From contig CAWBCW010000009.1 of assembly GCA_963787345.1 (NCBI GenBank), forward strand, positions 1-64,000: 64,000 bases of DNA. Direction: 5' to 3'. Below the pieces are notes generated by a model, which worked only from the letters and a program-made list of their open reading frames with translations, was not told the DNA's origin and searched no databases. The stretch is from Bacillus_BD sp963787345. GTDB lineage: Bacteria > Bacillota > Bacilli > Bacillales > Cytobacillaceae. This document shows, piece after piece, positions 45,260 through 54,072 of this stretch. Positions within the stretch are counted from its first letter, which is position 1; each line of letters starts with the position of its first letter. Made by a program: the position numbers and the translations under genes.

Positions 45260-45604
45260 ATGAGTAAAATGTTATGTAATTTTTGTGGAAATGATCAGTT
45301 TAAAATGGTAAATGAAGCCAAGGCACTGTGCAAATACTGTTATCGATTCAACTTTCTAAGCGATGATCAAAGCGAACGATCTAAAATAAAGAACGAGCAT
45401 TTTGATCCTGATCATAAGTGGATGGCTTCAGTGATCATGAAGGTCAGTTTATTAAAACGGGCCATTGATGAATCTCTTGATAAACGAGATAAAAAAGCAT
45501 TTGATAAATTAACCTCTATATTAAAAGTCTATCAACAGTCTTTACAACGAGGTCAGAACCATATTCCAGTTACCTCAAAGGAGAGATTGAAGCAACCAAG
45601 ATAA
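45260..45604 (+). CDS. Small zinc-ribbon stress protein
   Basis: 114 residues. MLCNFCGNDQF and LCKYCYRF form two Cys pairs (CxxC, CxxC) spaced like a zinc ribbon. The rest is helical and charged (KVSLLKRAIDESLDKRDKKAFDKLTSILKVYQQ). I start at the ATG at 45260, six bases after GGAGGGG. A sigma-B type promoter precedes it. Function unknown; nucleic-acid or protein binding is possible. Confidence 0.65.
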   Translation: MSKMLCNFCGNDQFKMVNEAKALCKYCYRFNFLSDDQSERSKIKNEHFDPDHKWMASVIMKVSLLKRAIDESLDKRDKKAFDKLTSILKVYQQSLQRGQNHIPVTSKERLKQPR

Positions 45605-45619
45605 AACAGTAATAAAGAT

Positions 45620-45644
45620 GTTTATCTTTTATAAATGCGGGTAT
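45620..45644 (+). promoter_or_regulatory. Sigma-B promoter of the GlsB-like gene
   Basis: GTTTAT (45620-45625), 13 bases, GGGTAT (45639-45644). Confidence 0.65.
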
Positions 45645-45684
45645 TTAATAACCATACGAAACAAATAGAAAGGAGAGAAATTTC

Positions 45685-45939
45685 ATGGGATTGATTTGGT
45701 CATTGATTATCGGAGGTATCATCGGCTGGCTGGCAGGACTTATTCTTGGACGTGACATACCAGGAGGGGTAATAGGAAATATTATTGCAGGATTTATCGG
45801 TGCATGGCTTGGTTCATTACTCTTAGGAAGTTGGGGTCCCATTATTGGAGGATTTTACCTCATTCCAGCACTCATCGGTGCCATTGCCCTAGTATTCATT
45901 GTAAGCCTCCTATTTAGAACCATAAAACGTACTTCATAA
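45685..45939 (+). CDS. GlsB/YeaQ/YmgE-family membrane stress protein
   Basis: 84 residues, three membrane helices, Gly-rich (LIIGGIIGWLAGLILGRDIPGGVIGNIIAGFIGAWLGSLLLG). This is the transglycosylase-associated (YeaQ/GlsB) family, commonly induced by general stress; in enterococci GlsB supports envelope stress tolerance. AAAGGAGAG precedes the ATG. Molecular role unknown. Confidence 0.88.
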   Translation: MGLIWSLIIGGIIGWLAGLILGRDIPGGVIGNIIAGFIGAWLGSLLLGSWGPIIGGFYLIPALIGAIALVFIVSLLFRTIKRTS

Positions 45940-45948
45940 GCTCCTATT

Positions 45949-45986
45949 AAAAAAGAGATTGCAACAATTTGCAATCTCTTTTTTTA
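45949..45986. terminator. Bidirectional terminator
   Basis: AAAAAGAGATTGCAA and TTGCAATCTCTTTTT lie between the convergent GlsB-like and rsbM genes. Confidence 0.8.
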
Positions 45987-46014
45987 CGATATAAACGAAA
46001 GTACGAAGAGGCAG

Positions 46015-46887
46015 CTACACCTTTCGGTAAATGTGTTCATGTGAATTAAATTCCTCGTATTGACCATTAGGTATACAGATCATCGATTCTTTACTTCCGA
46101 GTCCAATGAATCCTCCATCAGCCAGGCTGTCATAAAACAGACGATGCACGTGCAGCTGCAATTCTTTGTCAAAATAGATCATAACATTTCGACACAAGAT
46201 CACCTGAAACTCATTAAACGAACTGTCCGATACCAAATTATGCTGCTCGAAAATGAGTTGATCACTTAAGTTTGAATGAAAATAAGCAAACTGATGATCT
46301 GTCGTATAGTACTCGGAAAAAGCCTTTTTTCCGCCTGCTTTCAAGTAATTTTTCGTATATTGCTGCATTTTCTTTAGTGGAAATGCTCCCTTTTTAGCAG
46401 CGATAAGGGCCTTTTCATTGATATCCGTTGCGTAAATTCTTGTCTTTTCTGCGAGTCCCTCCTCTAGCATAAGGATGGCCATGGAATAGACCTCCTCTCC
46501 TGTCGCACAGCCAGCATGCCAAATACGAATTTCAGGAAGTTCTCTGAGTAAAGGTACGACTTCGTTACGAAAGGCAGCAAAGAAACTGGGATCTCGATAC
46601 ATTTCCGTCATTTGGATTGACAGATCATTCAATAGTCGCTCCAAATAACCTGGCTCGTGAAGCACTTTTTCCAATAGAGCTGTAATCGTCGGAAGTCTCT
46701 CCCGCTTCATGCGGTTTACTATTCTTCTGCGCAAGGAAGACCGCACATAGCCCCTAAAATCATACCCATACATCTGATATAGGCCCTCAAGAAGCAAATT
46801 CATTTCTATTTCCTGAAGTTCGTTAAGTACTAATTCCTCTGTTTCTGTGAATAAATCGTATGAATGATCAATTGTAGTGTTCTTCAA
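46015..46887 (-). CDS. rsbM: CheR-type methyltransferase RsbM
   Basis: About 290 residues. CheR fold with IRIWHAGCATGEEVYSMAIL (SAM binding) and FQVILCRNVMIYF. In B. cereus RsbM methylates the sensor kinase RsbK to restrain the sigma-B response; the gene order here is the same. I prefer the TTG at 46887, six bases after AGGAGAG, which overlaps the rsbK stop as TTGA; a GTG nine codons upstream (46914) has no site. It lies in the same transcription unit as rsbK. Confidence 0.87.
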   Translation of the reverse strand: MKNTTIDHSYDLFTETEELVLNELQEIEMNLLLEGLYQMYGYDFRGYVRSSLRRRIVNRMKRERLPTITALLEKVLHEPGYLERLLNDLSIQMTEMYRDPSFFAAFRNEVVPLLRELPEIRIWHAGCATGEEVYSMAILMLEEGLAEKTRIYATDINEKALIAAKKGAFPLKKMQQYTKNYLKAGGKKAFSEYYTTDHQFAYFHSNLSDQLIFEQHNLVSDSSFNEFQVILCRNVMIYFDKELQLHVHRLFYDSLADGGFIGLGSKESMICIPNGQYEEFNSHEHIYRKV

Positions 46888-49601
46888 TTTGGACTCTCCT
46901 GCTCCGTCAGCCACACCCGCATCAACGAGAATAGCTGATCCATATCTAATGGCTTCGTGATATAATCAGAAGCTCCTGCTTCTATACACTTGTCGCGTTC
47001 TCCTTTCATCGCCTTGGCTGTCAACGCAATAATCGGAATACTGTGCATATGCAGATCCTGTCGTATGATCTGCATCGCCTCATAGCCCCCCATTACCGGC
47101 ATCATGATATCCATGAAAATCAGATCAAAGTCAGAGGATTCCTGCAAAATTTCGATTGCTCGTTTACCGTTCTCGGCTATTTGAATCTTCATTCCCTTTC
47201 TCTCAAGAACTTTTACAAGCGCTAATATATTTCGACCATCATCCTCTACTAGAAGCACTTTCTTCCCTTTAAACAGCTGTTCGTCTGAACTTTCTTCGAT
47301 TTGTTCAACCGATGACGATTCCACTTCTTCCTCTCTGGATTCTATATCCTTTTTCATCTCGCTAGTCGTTGCCGCCACTTCTGCCAACGCCAGAACTTCT
47401 TCTCGGGTCTGATCCCCAGGCTCCAGCATGCTCGGTACATAGATGGTAAACGTACTTCCCTTATCAGGCTCACTTTGAACTTCAATGGCGCCCCCAAGCA
47501 AACGGATAAATTCGCGGCAAATGGATAACCCCAGTCCAGTCCCGCCATATTGCCGGTTTGTGGTACCGTCGACTTGTTGAAAAGCATTGAAAATAATTTG
47601 TTGCTTCTTGATTGGAATTCCAATTCCCGTATCGGCTACAGATATCGCTAGGACTGGCACCTCTTCACGTAGACCAAGTAATGCTTCCACCTTTTCAGAA
47701 TCTGCAGGTGCAATTCGTAAGGTTACGGAGCCCTGTTCAGTAAATTTGAAGGCATTGGATAAAAGATTCTTTAAAATTTGCTGCAATCTTTTTCCGTCCG
47801 TCAAAATGACAGGAGGTATATCCGGTTGTGTTTGGACTTCAAAAGACAAATTCTTTTTAGCAGCAACCGGGTCGAATAGATTCTTCATCATTTGCGGAAT
47901 TTCTGTCACGTTCACTTCATCCGTCAAGATTTCCATTTTACCCGCTTCAACTTTAGATAAATCCAAGATATCATCGATCAGCTGCAGTAAATCTTTCCCA
48001 GCAGTAAAGACTATCTTTGAGTATTCCCTTATTTCTGACATGTCCATTTCCGGATTATTCTCCATCAACATTTGCGACAGAATAATAATACTGTTCAATG
48101 GCGTACGAAGCTCATGAGACATATTTGCGAGAAAATCAGATTTGTATTGCGAACTCTTCTCCAGTTTCAATGAATAGTCTTCTAGTTCATCCTTCGCTTT
48201 TTTGAGATCAAAAGCCCGTTGCTCGGCAAATCGCTTCTGCTCTTCCAAGAGTTCATTTGTGATACCCAACTGTTCTTGCTGCATTTGCAATTCTTCGGCC
48301 TGTGCTTGGAGTTCCTCTGATTGCACCTGCAGTTCCTCAGTTAGTTGTTGAGATTCAGCTAACAACTTTTCCACTTCCATCCGTCCAGTCACATTTAAAA
48401 TAGCCGAACCAAACTTATCTTGAAGCTGATCCAGTAAAGTAAGGTGCTGTGGTAAAAACGGCTGAAACGCCGCGAACTCAACAATGGCCTCCACCCTGCC
48501 ATCAACCAAAATGGGGGCGATTAATAAATTTCGGGGAGAGGAAGCCCCTAAGCCTGAGGTCACTTTCATATGCTCTTCTGGTAGTTGATCAATAAGAAAG
48601 ACTCTTTTATCGACGGCTGCTTGACCGATTAACCCCTCTCCCAATCGAAAGCTGGCCGCACTACGCGGCTCATCCGTTATGGCATAGCCTGCCGCTCTGA
48701 CGTAATGAGTCTCTCTTCCTTTGCTTCTGCGAAAGTAGACCACCCCATAAGCAGCCTGAAGCAACGGAGCAAGCTTCGTAATAAAGGATTGCGCCAATTC
48801 AGTTATATCCGTAATCTCCTGATACATGGCGGTAATATCCGTTATGCTTTTCTGTACCCAACTTTGTTTCTCGAGACTGCTAAGAAGTTCATTCATCGCT
48901 TCAGCCAGTTCCCGAGTCTCGTCACTCGATTTCACCTCTATGCGCGTAGTGAGATCAATCTCTGAATCTGTAATACTCTTAATGTTTCTAACAACCTGTC
49001 TAATCGTATTAACAATTGAATTAGACAGAATAAAGGCTGTAGATATCGTAATCCCCGTCACCAAAATGATGATTGCATACAAAGTGATTTTTAAATTCCT
49101 ATTGCTCTCATTAAGATACTCGATACGTTCTGACATCGCCTTCTTTTCATTTTCAATAAGTGAATCAAATTGCGTTCGTATCCCATCCATCACTCTCTTT
49201 CCCTTTTTCTCCTCGAAAAACTCGTTTAAAGCAGATACGTTATTCTCCCTTTTTTGATTAATGACAAATTCTCCGGAACTTGATATCCAGTTCATAATCA
49301 TCGGTTTTATCTCTTCTAAATGTCGCTGCTGCCTCCCATTCTCCTCTAACAAGGAATGAAGTTTATTGTAGTTATCCTGCCAGCTTCGATTCCCTAATTG
49401 ATAAGACTCAAGATACTCCTCATCTCCCGTTATGACATACCCTCTCATACCGGTTTCCATTTCCAGTATGTTTTTTTGAATGTAATTTGCTAGATCATGT
49501 ACTTCAATATCATGTTGTGATACATAATCAATTTCATTCTGCAAATCTGTCATTCTATTAATCATAATAACCAAAGATAGAACCAAGCAGATCAAGATCA
49601 T
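46884..49601 (-). CDS. rsbK: Hybrid sensor kinase RsbK
   Basis: Senses stress and controls sigma B through RsbY. Order: TM1, CHASE3-type sensor (METGMRGYVITGDEEYLESY), TM2 (about 170-195), HAMP, GAF (about 270-400), coiled coil (SEELQAQAEELQMQQEQLG), HisKA FLANMSHELRTPLNSI, HATPase DTGIGIP and GGTGLGLSIC, receiver LLVEDDG and FMDIMMPVMGG. The first ATG (49601) falls inside TM1 and has no ribosome site. The frame stays open upstream with a sensible start (KGFNYNIRAKIFTGYI), yet contains only ATA (49652) or ATT (49658) as candidate starts after GGGGGG. The true N-terminus probably lies there. Confidence 0.88.
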   Translation of the reverse strand: MILICLVLSLVIMINRMTDLQNEIDYVSQHDIEVHDLANYIQKNILEMETGMRGYVITGDEEYLESYQLGNRSWQDNYNKLHSLLEENGRQQRHLEEIKPMIMNWISSSGEFVINQKRENNVSALNEFFEEKKGKRVMDGIRTQFDSLIENEKKAMSERIEYLNESNRNLKITLYAIIILVTGITISTAFILSNSIVNTIRQVVRNIKSITDSEIDLTTRIEVKSSDETRELAEAMNELLSSLEKQSWVQKSITDITAMYQEITDITELAQSFITKLAPLLQAAYGVVYFRRSKGRETHYVRAAGYAITDEPRSAASFRLGEGLIGQAAVDKRVFLIDQLPEEHMKVTSGLGASSPRNLLIAPILVDGRVEAIVEFAAFQPFLPQHLTLLDQLQDKFGSAILNVTGRMEVEKLLAESQQLTEELQVQSEELQAQAEELQMQQEQLGITNELLEEQKRFAEQRAFDLKKAKDELEDYSLKLEKSSQYKSDFLANMSHELRTPLNSIIILSQMLMENNPEMDMSEIREYSKIVFTAGKDLLQLIDDILDLSKVEAGKMEILTDEVNVTEIPQMMKNLFDPVAAKKNLSFEVQTQPDIPPVILTDGKRLQQILKNLLSNAFKFTEQGSVTLRIAPADSEKVEALLGLREEVPVLAISVADTGIGIPIKKQQIIFNAFQQVDGTTNRQYGGTGLGLSICREFIRLLGGAIEVQSEPDKGSTFTIYVPSMLEPGDQTREEVLALAEVAATTSEMKKDIESREEEVESSSVEQIEESSDEQLFKGKKVLLVEDDGRNILALVKVLERKGMKIQIAENGKRAIEILQESSDFDLIFMDIMMPVMGGYEAMQIIRQDLHMHSIPIIALTAKAMKGERDKCIEAGASDYITKPLDMDQLFSLMRVWLTEQESPN

Positions 49602-49775
49602 GATATAGCCTGTAAAGATTTTAGCTCGTATGTTGTAGTTAAAGCCTTTTATAGGAATCCCCCCAGTCCCAGTGTGGTTTATTATTTAACAATATATCAT
49701 ACAGTTTAAACAACACGCCATTCGGTCTCCATCCTCATCTTCTTCTGCCTTTTTCTATTAATTCTATTAAAACAT

Positions 49776-49801
49776 GTTTCAAATAATTGGCAAAAGGGTA
49801 A
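49776..49801 (+). promoter_or_regulatory. Sigma-B promoter of dps
   Basis: GTTTCA (49776-49781), 14 bases, GGGTAA (49796-49801). Confidence 0.7.
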
Positions 49802-49854
49802 AGAATAGATGACAACACTATTTCTACTAATTAGTATAAACGGAGGTATGAATA

Positions 49855-50313
49855 ATGGTAAAAACAAAAGAAAAAAACATTCCAGTAACAGAGACACTCA
49901 ATACTCAAGTGGCTAATTTCTCAGTCCTTTATATGAAACTACACCATTACCATTGGTATGTAAAAGGAGAGAACTTTTTTACCCTGCATGTTAAATTTGA
50001 AGAATTGTACACGGAAATGGCATCACACTTAGATACGATTGCTGAAAGAATGCTCACACTAGGTGCCCCGCCAACGGCCACATTAAAAGAACAATTACAG
50101 CTTGCTTCCATTAAAGAAGCAACAGGCGACGAAAATGCGCAAGAAATGGTTCAGGCACTAGCGAATGATTTTAATACCGTATGTACCGAACTTACAGAGG
50201 GTATCACTCTAGCTGAAGACAAGAATGATCAACCGACTGCTGATTTATTCATTGCCATTCGCACTTCATTAGAAAAGCATAGATGGATGCTTGAAGCCTA
50301 TCTAGCAGATTAA
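49855..50313 (+). CDS. dps: Dps-family ferritin-like protein
   Basis: 152 residues. The ferroxidase-site segment is KLHHYHWYVKGENFFTLHVKFEELYTEMASHLDTIAERML, with the Dps histidines and acids in place. Such 12-mers store iron and protect DNA against peroxide. In B. cereus a ferritin-like gene (orf4) lies in the sigma-B locus; this one is close by, on the opposite strand, with its own sigma-B promoter. GGAGG precedes the ATG. Confidence 0.92.
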   Translation: MVKTKEKNIPVTETLNTQVANFSVLYMKLHHYHWYVKGENFFTLHVKFEELYTEMASHLDTIAERMLTLGAPPTATLKEQLQLASIKEATGDENAQEMVQALANDFNTVCTELTEGITLAEDKNDQPTADLFIAIRTSLEKHRWMLEAYLAD

Positions 50314-50359
50314 AATGGCCGGTGTACAGACCGTCCTTCAATAAAATATTGGATAAAAT

Positions 50360-50386
50360 GGGTGTCAGAAATAACTGACACCCTTA
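50360..50386 (+). terminator. Hairpin after dps
   Basis: GGGTGTCAG and CTGACACCC with a 6-base loop, then TTAAT. Confidence 0.5.
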
Positions 50387-50477
50387 ATATGTGAACTAGA
50401 TTTAAGATTACAATATGAAAATGATGTTGCGCACCAGTGTGGAAAGAAAAGGAAAGGAAAGAGTGAGCAAAATAAAG

Positions 50478-51626
50478 CTACGCTTTTGCTGAAACCATTA
50501 CCAGACACATATCATCTTTCGGGGCATTAAGCCACTCCGAACTTGGATGAAGCTGATGAAGTAAAGTATCAGGATTGTCCATGTCTTGCTCTTGAAAACT
50601 GCTGATTAGCTTAGACACTGCATCTTCATATTCCTCTTCCAGCCATTCCGATAACCCATCCGTAAAGAGCAAAATTCGTACAGCTTCTTGGTAAGGAATA
50701 ACGCCTTTCGTGACTTCGATATTCTCAAAAAAACCAAGTGCACAGCAACCTTCTGTCAGCAGCCTCACTTCACCATCCACAATCGCAATCCCCTCCGGAT
50801 GCCCTGCATTCACGTATTCAATGGTTTGCTTTTCCGTGTCTAGGACAAAATAAATCGCCGTAAAATAATAGTTTATCAAACCTTCAGGCAGATCCAACTG
50901 ATTCATACGCCGATTTAGTTCTTTCATTACTGCCACTGGATCACACATTCCCGTAATCGTATCCTTTAATGCGGAATAAATATACATACATACGAGTGAA
51001 GAAGAAATACCATGCCCCATAATATCCAGTAAAATAACAGCATAGCGATTTGGACTAATCTTGTACCAAGCGTATAAGTCGCCGGCAAGCTCAAATGTAG
51101 GCCTGTAGACAGCCGAAATCGATATATTTCCTTCTTGAAGCGGACCGCTAAGCATGCTTCTTTGAACTTCCCTGGCCAAGTCCAACTCATACTGAATCCG
51201 CTTCTCCCTTTCCTTCCGTAAATCCTTCTCTTTTTTTATTCGAAGTACGGAACGAACGCGAGCCAGCAGTTCTACCTTATTGATTGGTTTCATGACATAA
51301 TCAAGCGCCCCCGCATCCATCGCCTCGGCCATCTTATAGGAATCTCCCATTGCCGTAACAAAAATAATCGGAAGATCCTGGTATTGCTCATGGGCGAGGA
51401 TGGTTCGGCAAGCTTCGATTCCATCAATTTCCGGCATCATCATGTCCATTAGAATTAAATCAACAGGCACTTCAACTGGATCTTTTGCATCGATTTGTAA
51501 ATATTGATATAACTCCCTTGCAGATGACATCAATACCAACTTATGATAGCCGGCTTGCTTCATGACTTTTTCAACAATCATGAGATTCGTTGCATTATCA
51601 TCTACAATGGCAATGTTCATAGGCAT
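50478..51626 (-). CDS. rsbY: Receiver-PP2C phosphatase RsbY
   Basis: Dephosphorylates RsbV, freeing sigma B, when its receiver is phosphorylated by RsbK. 382 residues: receiver (about 1-125, IAIVDDN and LMDMMMPEIDG, lysine in YVMKPIN), a coiled linker, then a PPM/PP2C domain (FELAGDLYAWYKI, ILLDIMGHGISSSL, LLFTDGLSEW, KDDMCLVMV). This two-domain form is that of B. cereus RsbY, not RsbU or RsbP. I start at the ATG at 51626, nine bases after AGGGGGG; the frame extends upstream without a site. A REP-like hairpin separates it from sigB. Confidence 0.9.
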   Translation of the reverse strand: MPMNIAIVDDNATNLMIVEKVMKQAGYHKLVLMSSARELYQYLQIDAKDPVEVPVDLILMDMMMPEIDGIEACRTILAHEQYQDLPIIFVTAMGDSYKMAEAMDAGALDYVMKPINKVELLARVRSVLRIKKEKDLRKEREKRIQYELDLAREVQRSMLSGPLQEGNISISAVYRPTFELAGDLYAWYKISPNRYAVILLDIMGHGISSSLVCMYIYSALKDTITGMCDPVAVMKELNRRMNQLDLPEGLINYYFTAIYFVLDTEKQTIEYVNAGHPEGIAIVDGEVRLLTEGCCALGFFENIEVTKGVIPYQEAVRILLFTDGLSEWLEEEYEDAVSKLISSFQEQDMDNPDTLLHQLHPSSEWLNAPKDDMCLVMVSAKA

Positions 51627-51655
51627 CCAGCAAATCCCCCCTTTAACTGAAAAAG

Positions 51656-51700
51656 ATGTCTGACCCGATGTCAGGATGAACACATTGGGGATCAGCATTT
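51656..51700. repeat. REP-like palindrome between sigB and rsbY
   Basis: GTCTGACCCGATGTCAGGAT...TGGGGATCAGCA follows the same pattern as the element at 20324. It may reduce read-through from sigB into rsbY. Confidence 0.5.
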
Positions 51701-51708
51701 TTATTCGT

Positions 51709-52506
51709 TCACTTATTGCTTATCCCCTGATAAGTATCCTTTTTGAGTTCCTTACGTAATTTTTCAATCGCCTTTTTTTGTAGTCGAGAAACATGCATCT
51801 GTGAAATCCCCAAATCCTCACCTGTTTTCTTTTGACTTTTATTCTCTACAAACGTAGAATGAATGATCTCCTTCTCTCTTTCTGATAGAACATGGAGAGC
51901 ACTCTCGAGCAAAAGCTTTTGGTCGACTTTTTCGAAGCCCTCATCATGGGAGCCCACAACGTCTAAGGTCGTCATCGGACTTCCCTCGGAACCCGTTTCA
52001 ATGGGCTGATCCACTGAAGCGGCTTGATATCCTTTTCCCATTTCCATCGCTTCCAATACTTCCTCTTCTGAAACGTCCAAATGCTCAGCGATTTCATGGA
52101 TTTTTGGCGAACGTTTATATTGAACCGTCAGCTCGTCCACGACACTTTTAACTTTTGGCCATAGTTCTTTTATCCGTCTCGGCACATGGACACTCCACGT
52201 TTTATCCCTTAGAAACCGTTTGATTTCTCCTATAACGGTAGGAATTAAAAAGGATTCAAAAGATTTCCCCAGGCTACAATCATATCTTCTGATTGCTGCC
52301 AACAACCCTAGCATTCCTACTTGCATGAGATCTTCATGGAAATTTCTTCCCCTTGAATATTTTCTCACAAGGCTCCCGACCAAAGCTGTATAATGTTCCA
52401 CTAAGATGGTTTGAGCTAATGAGCTCTCATCCTGCTGAAACTGCAAAATTAAGGAATCAATTTCTTCCTTGCTGCGTTTCACCATTCGAGGCGGTTGTGC
52501 CATCAT
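51709..52506 (-). CDS. sigB: RNA polymerase sigma factor SigB
   Basis: General-stress sigma factor. About 265 residues aligning with B. subtilis SigB throughout: region 2 (GRNFHEDLMQVGMLGLLAAIRRYD), FLRDKTWSVHVPRRIKEL, region 3 (RSPKIHEIAEHLDVSEEEVLEAMEMG) and region 4 (LSEREKEIIHSTFVENKSQKKTGEDLGISQMHVSRLQ). The ATG at 52506 lies seven bases after GGGAG; an in-frame GTG further up (52521) is less likely. It overlaps the end of rsbW by about 50 bases, as is usual for this operon. Confidence 0.96.
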   Translation of the reverse strand: MMAQPPRMVKRSKEEIDSLILQFQQDESSLAQTILVEHYTALVGSLVRKYSRGRNFHEDLMQVGMLGLLAAIRRYDCSLGKSFESFLIPTVIGEIKRFLRDKTWSVHVPRRIKELWPKVKSVVDELTVQYKRSPKIHEIAEHLDVSEEEVLEAMEMGKGYQAASVDQPIETGSEGSPMTTLDVVGSHDEGFEKVDQKLLLESALHVLSEREKEIIHSTFVENKSQKKTGEDLGISQMHVSRLQKKAIEKLRKELKKDTYQGISNK

Positions 52507-52951
52507 TTTCACGCTCCCCACTTAGATACTTCACCATGAAGACCGTTACTCCGGAATCATTCAAAACACGGACTTCATCCATGAGTGTTTCTATCAAATA
52601 TAGTCCTAACCCTCCCTCTGTCAGTTGATCCACTGTACTGGATTTCGTATAAGGGCCTAATTCATTCTTTGTCTGATTAAAATTAAAACTCTTTCCACTA
52701 TCTACTACCATCATCTCTAACTTGTCCTCATAAATGCCAAAGCCTATAATTACATCTCCATCTTCATCCTTTGAATAAGCATGCTGAACGGCGTTTGTAC
52801 AAGCTTCACTTATAGCAATCTTAATATCTTCAATTTCTTCATATGTATAGCCCATGCGATTCGCAATGCCGGATAACGTTAATCTGATAACCCCAATATA
52901 ATCAGGCTTAGCCGGAATTTTCATTTCAATATAATCCATCATTTGCTTCAT
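52457..52951 (-). CDS. rsbW: Anti-sigma-B factor kinase RsbW
   Basis: Binds SigB and phosphorylates RsbV. 164 residues with the GHKL kinase boxes: N-box ISEACTNAVQHAY, MMVVDSGKSFNF, and GGLGLYLIETLMDEV. It matches B. subtilis RsbW from its first residues (DYIEMKIPAKPDYIGVIRLTLSG), which supports the start used. It overlaps rsbV by 26 bases and runs into sigB, so the three products are made in coupled amounts. Confidence 0.95.
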   Translation of the reverse strand: MKQMMDYIEMKIPAKPDYIGVIRLTLSGIANRMGYTYEEIEDIKIAISEACTNAVQHAYSKDEDGDVIIGFGIYEDKLEMMVVDSGKSFNFNQTKNELGPYTKSSTVDQLTEGGLGLYLIETLMDEVRVLNDSGVTVFMVKYLSGERENDGTTASNGETQQGRN

Positions 52952-53279
52952 CGTCCTCCACCTCTGAATTTGCAGAAATATTCATAATGTTACTTAAACC
53001 TGTAATTTCGAAGAGCCTCTTTAGTCGATTCGATAACTGGACCAGCTTTAACTCCCCATTCTTTTTACTAAGCTCCTTAAATAACCCGACAAAAACACCT
53101 AGTCCTGTACTGTCGAGATAGGTTACATCCTTTAGATTGACGATCATCGTTTTATTGCCCTCTTCCGCAAGCGACCATAATTCCTCTCTCAGTTTTGGCG
53201 CTGTATAGGCATCGATTTCTCCTGCAACATGTATTAATATTTCCTTATCATTTTGATGTTTACTTATGCTAAAAACCAT
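52926..53279 (-). CDS. rsbV: Anti-anti-sigma factor RsbV
   Basis: 117-residue STAS-domain protein that releases SigB from RsbW when unphosphorylated. The phosphorylation site is Ser57 in YLDSTGLGVF. It is first gene of rsbV-rsbW-sigB, preceded by a sigma-B promoter (autoregulation) and AGAGGTGATGG as ribosome site. Confidence 0.95.
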   Translation of the reverse strand: MVFSISKHQNDKEILIHVAGEIDAYTAPKLREELWSLAEEGNKTMIVNLKDVTYLDSTGLGVFVGLFKELSKKNGELKLVQLSNRLKRLFEITGLSNIMNISANSEVEDDEANDGLY

Positions 53280-53313
53280 GTGACCATCACCTCTGAAATA
53301 TTTTACTTTTTAA

Positions 53314-53339
53314 TTACCCACTTCAATGGAAACCTAAAC
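53314..53339 (-). promoter_or_regulatory. Sigma-B promoter of rsbV-rsbW-sigB
   Basis: GTTTAG (53334-53339), 14 bases, GGGTAA (53314-53319) on the minus strand; this gives positive autoregulation. Confidence 0.8.
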
Positions 53340-53487
53340 CTTTTTTAGATAAATTTATTTTATTTTAAAAGAAGAACTTATTAGATTAGAAGAGTGCAAC
53401 CCTACATTATTTCTGATTATACCAAAATATTAGAAATGAACGAATGAACAGAATGCCCTAGCCCAATCGTACTTTTTCTAATAATAG

Positions 53488-53512
53488 GTTTCATTTCCCA
53501 ATATGGGGGTAA
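53488..53512 (+). promoter_or_regulatory. Sigma-B promoter of the small charged protein gene
   Basis: GTTTCA (53488-53493), 13 bases, GGGTAA (53507-53512). Confidence 0.7.
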
Positions 53513-53549
53513 ATACAAAAAGTGTTCTATGACAAAGGAGAGTGATCGT

Positions 53550-53726
53550 ATGGATAAAAAAATAAAACAAAGAAAAAAAGAGCTCCACTGCAAGGCCAAA
53601 ACAAATGACAATAGCTCGATGGCTCAAGATTTAGATGAAATCGAAAAACTCGGCAAGGAAATGGACCAGGCGAAAACCAAAACCGAGCTACAAGAAGAAA
53701 ATCTAACCCAAGATCCGAAGCAATAA
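53550..53726 (+). CDS. Small charged hypothetical protein
   Basis: About 58 residues, very rich in Lys, Glu, Gln and Asp (MDKKIKQRKKELHCKAKTND...). It is probably disordered or a single helix. The ATG at 53550 has AAAGGAG about nine bases upstream; an ATG at 53529 lies before that site. A sigma-B promoter precedes it and a terminator (53742) follows. Unknown stress-related function. Confidence 0.6.
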   Translation: MDKKIKQRKKELHCKAKTNDNSSMAQDLDEIEKLGKEMDQAKTKTELQEENLTQDPKQ

Positions 53727-53741
53727 CAGAAGGATTCAAGT

Positions 53742-53770
53742 AGCGGCCCTTTCATAGGGTCGTTCTTTTT
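53742..53770 (+). terminator. Terminator
   Basis: AGCGGCCCT and AGGGTCGTT, then CTTTTT. Confidence 0.65.
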
Positions 53771-53901
53771 CGTATAAATCCTAAAGAAAACTCGCCCATT
53801 TGATACAGCCCCTAAGCAGGAATATAGATGTATAGTCCGTCGAAAATCATCCAGCTTTGCGACTGCGATACTTATATTTAAAGCTTTCTATCAGCATAGA
53901 A

Positions 53902-53937
53902 GAAGCTTGCACTATTTTTGTGCAAGCCTCCGTTTTA
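53902..53937. terminator. Hairpin in the intergenic stretch
   Basis: GAAGCTTGCAC and GTGCAAGCCTC pair around a T-rich loop; CGTTTTAT follows. No gene is supported between 53727 and 54072. Confidence 0.45.
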
Positions 53938-54072
53938 TCTTATCTGTTGTATCTAATATACTAGTGACTAAAGAGGTGGTTACGATCACATTGGTTTCCT
54001 AGCATTCTCTTTGCCCCTCCTTTTGATCTATCTATTATCTTCTTTTTCCTTCAATCCCTCTCCATTTTTTCG

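Noticed and set aside
47587..48117. 176-codon frame antisense to rsbK
   Set aside because: Covers the strongly conserved kinase domain on the other strand; no independent signal.
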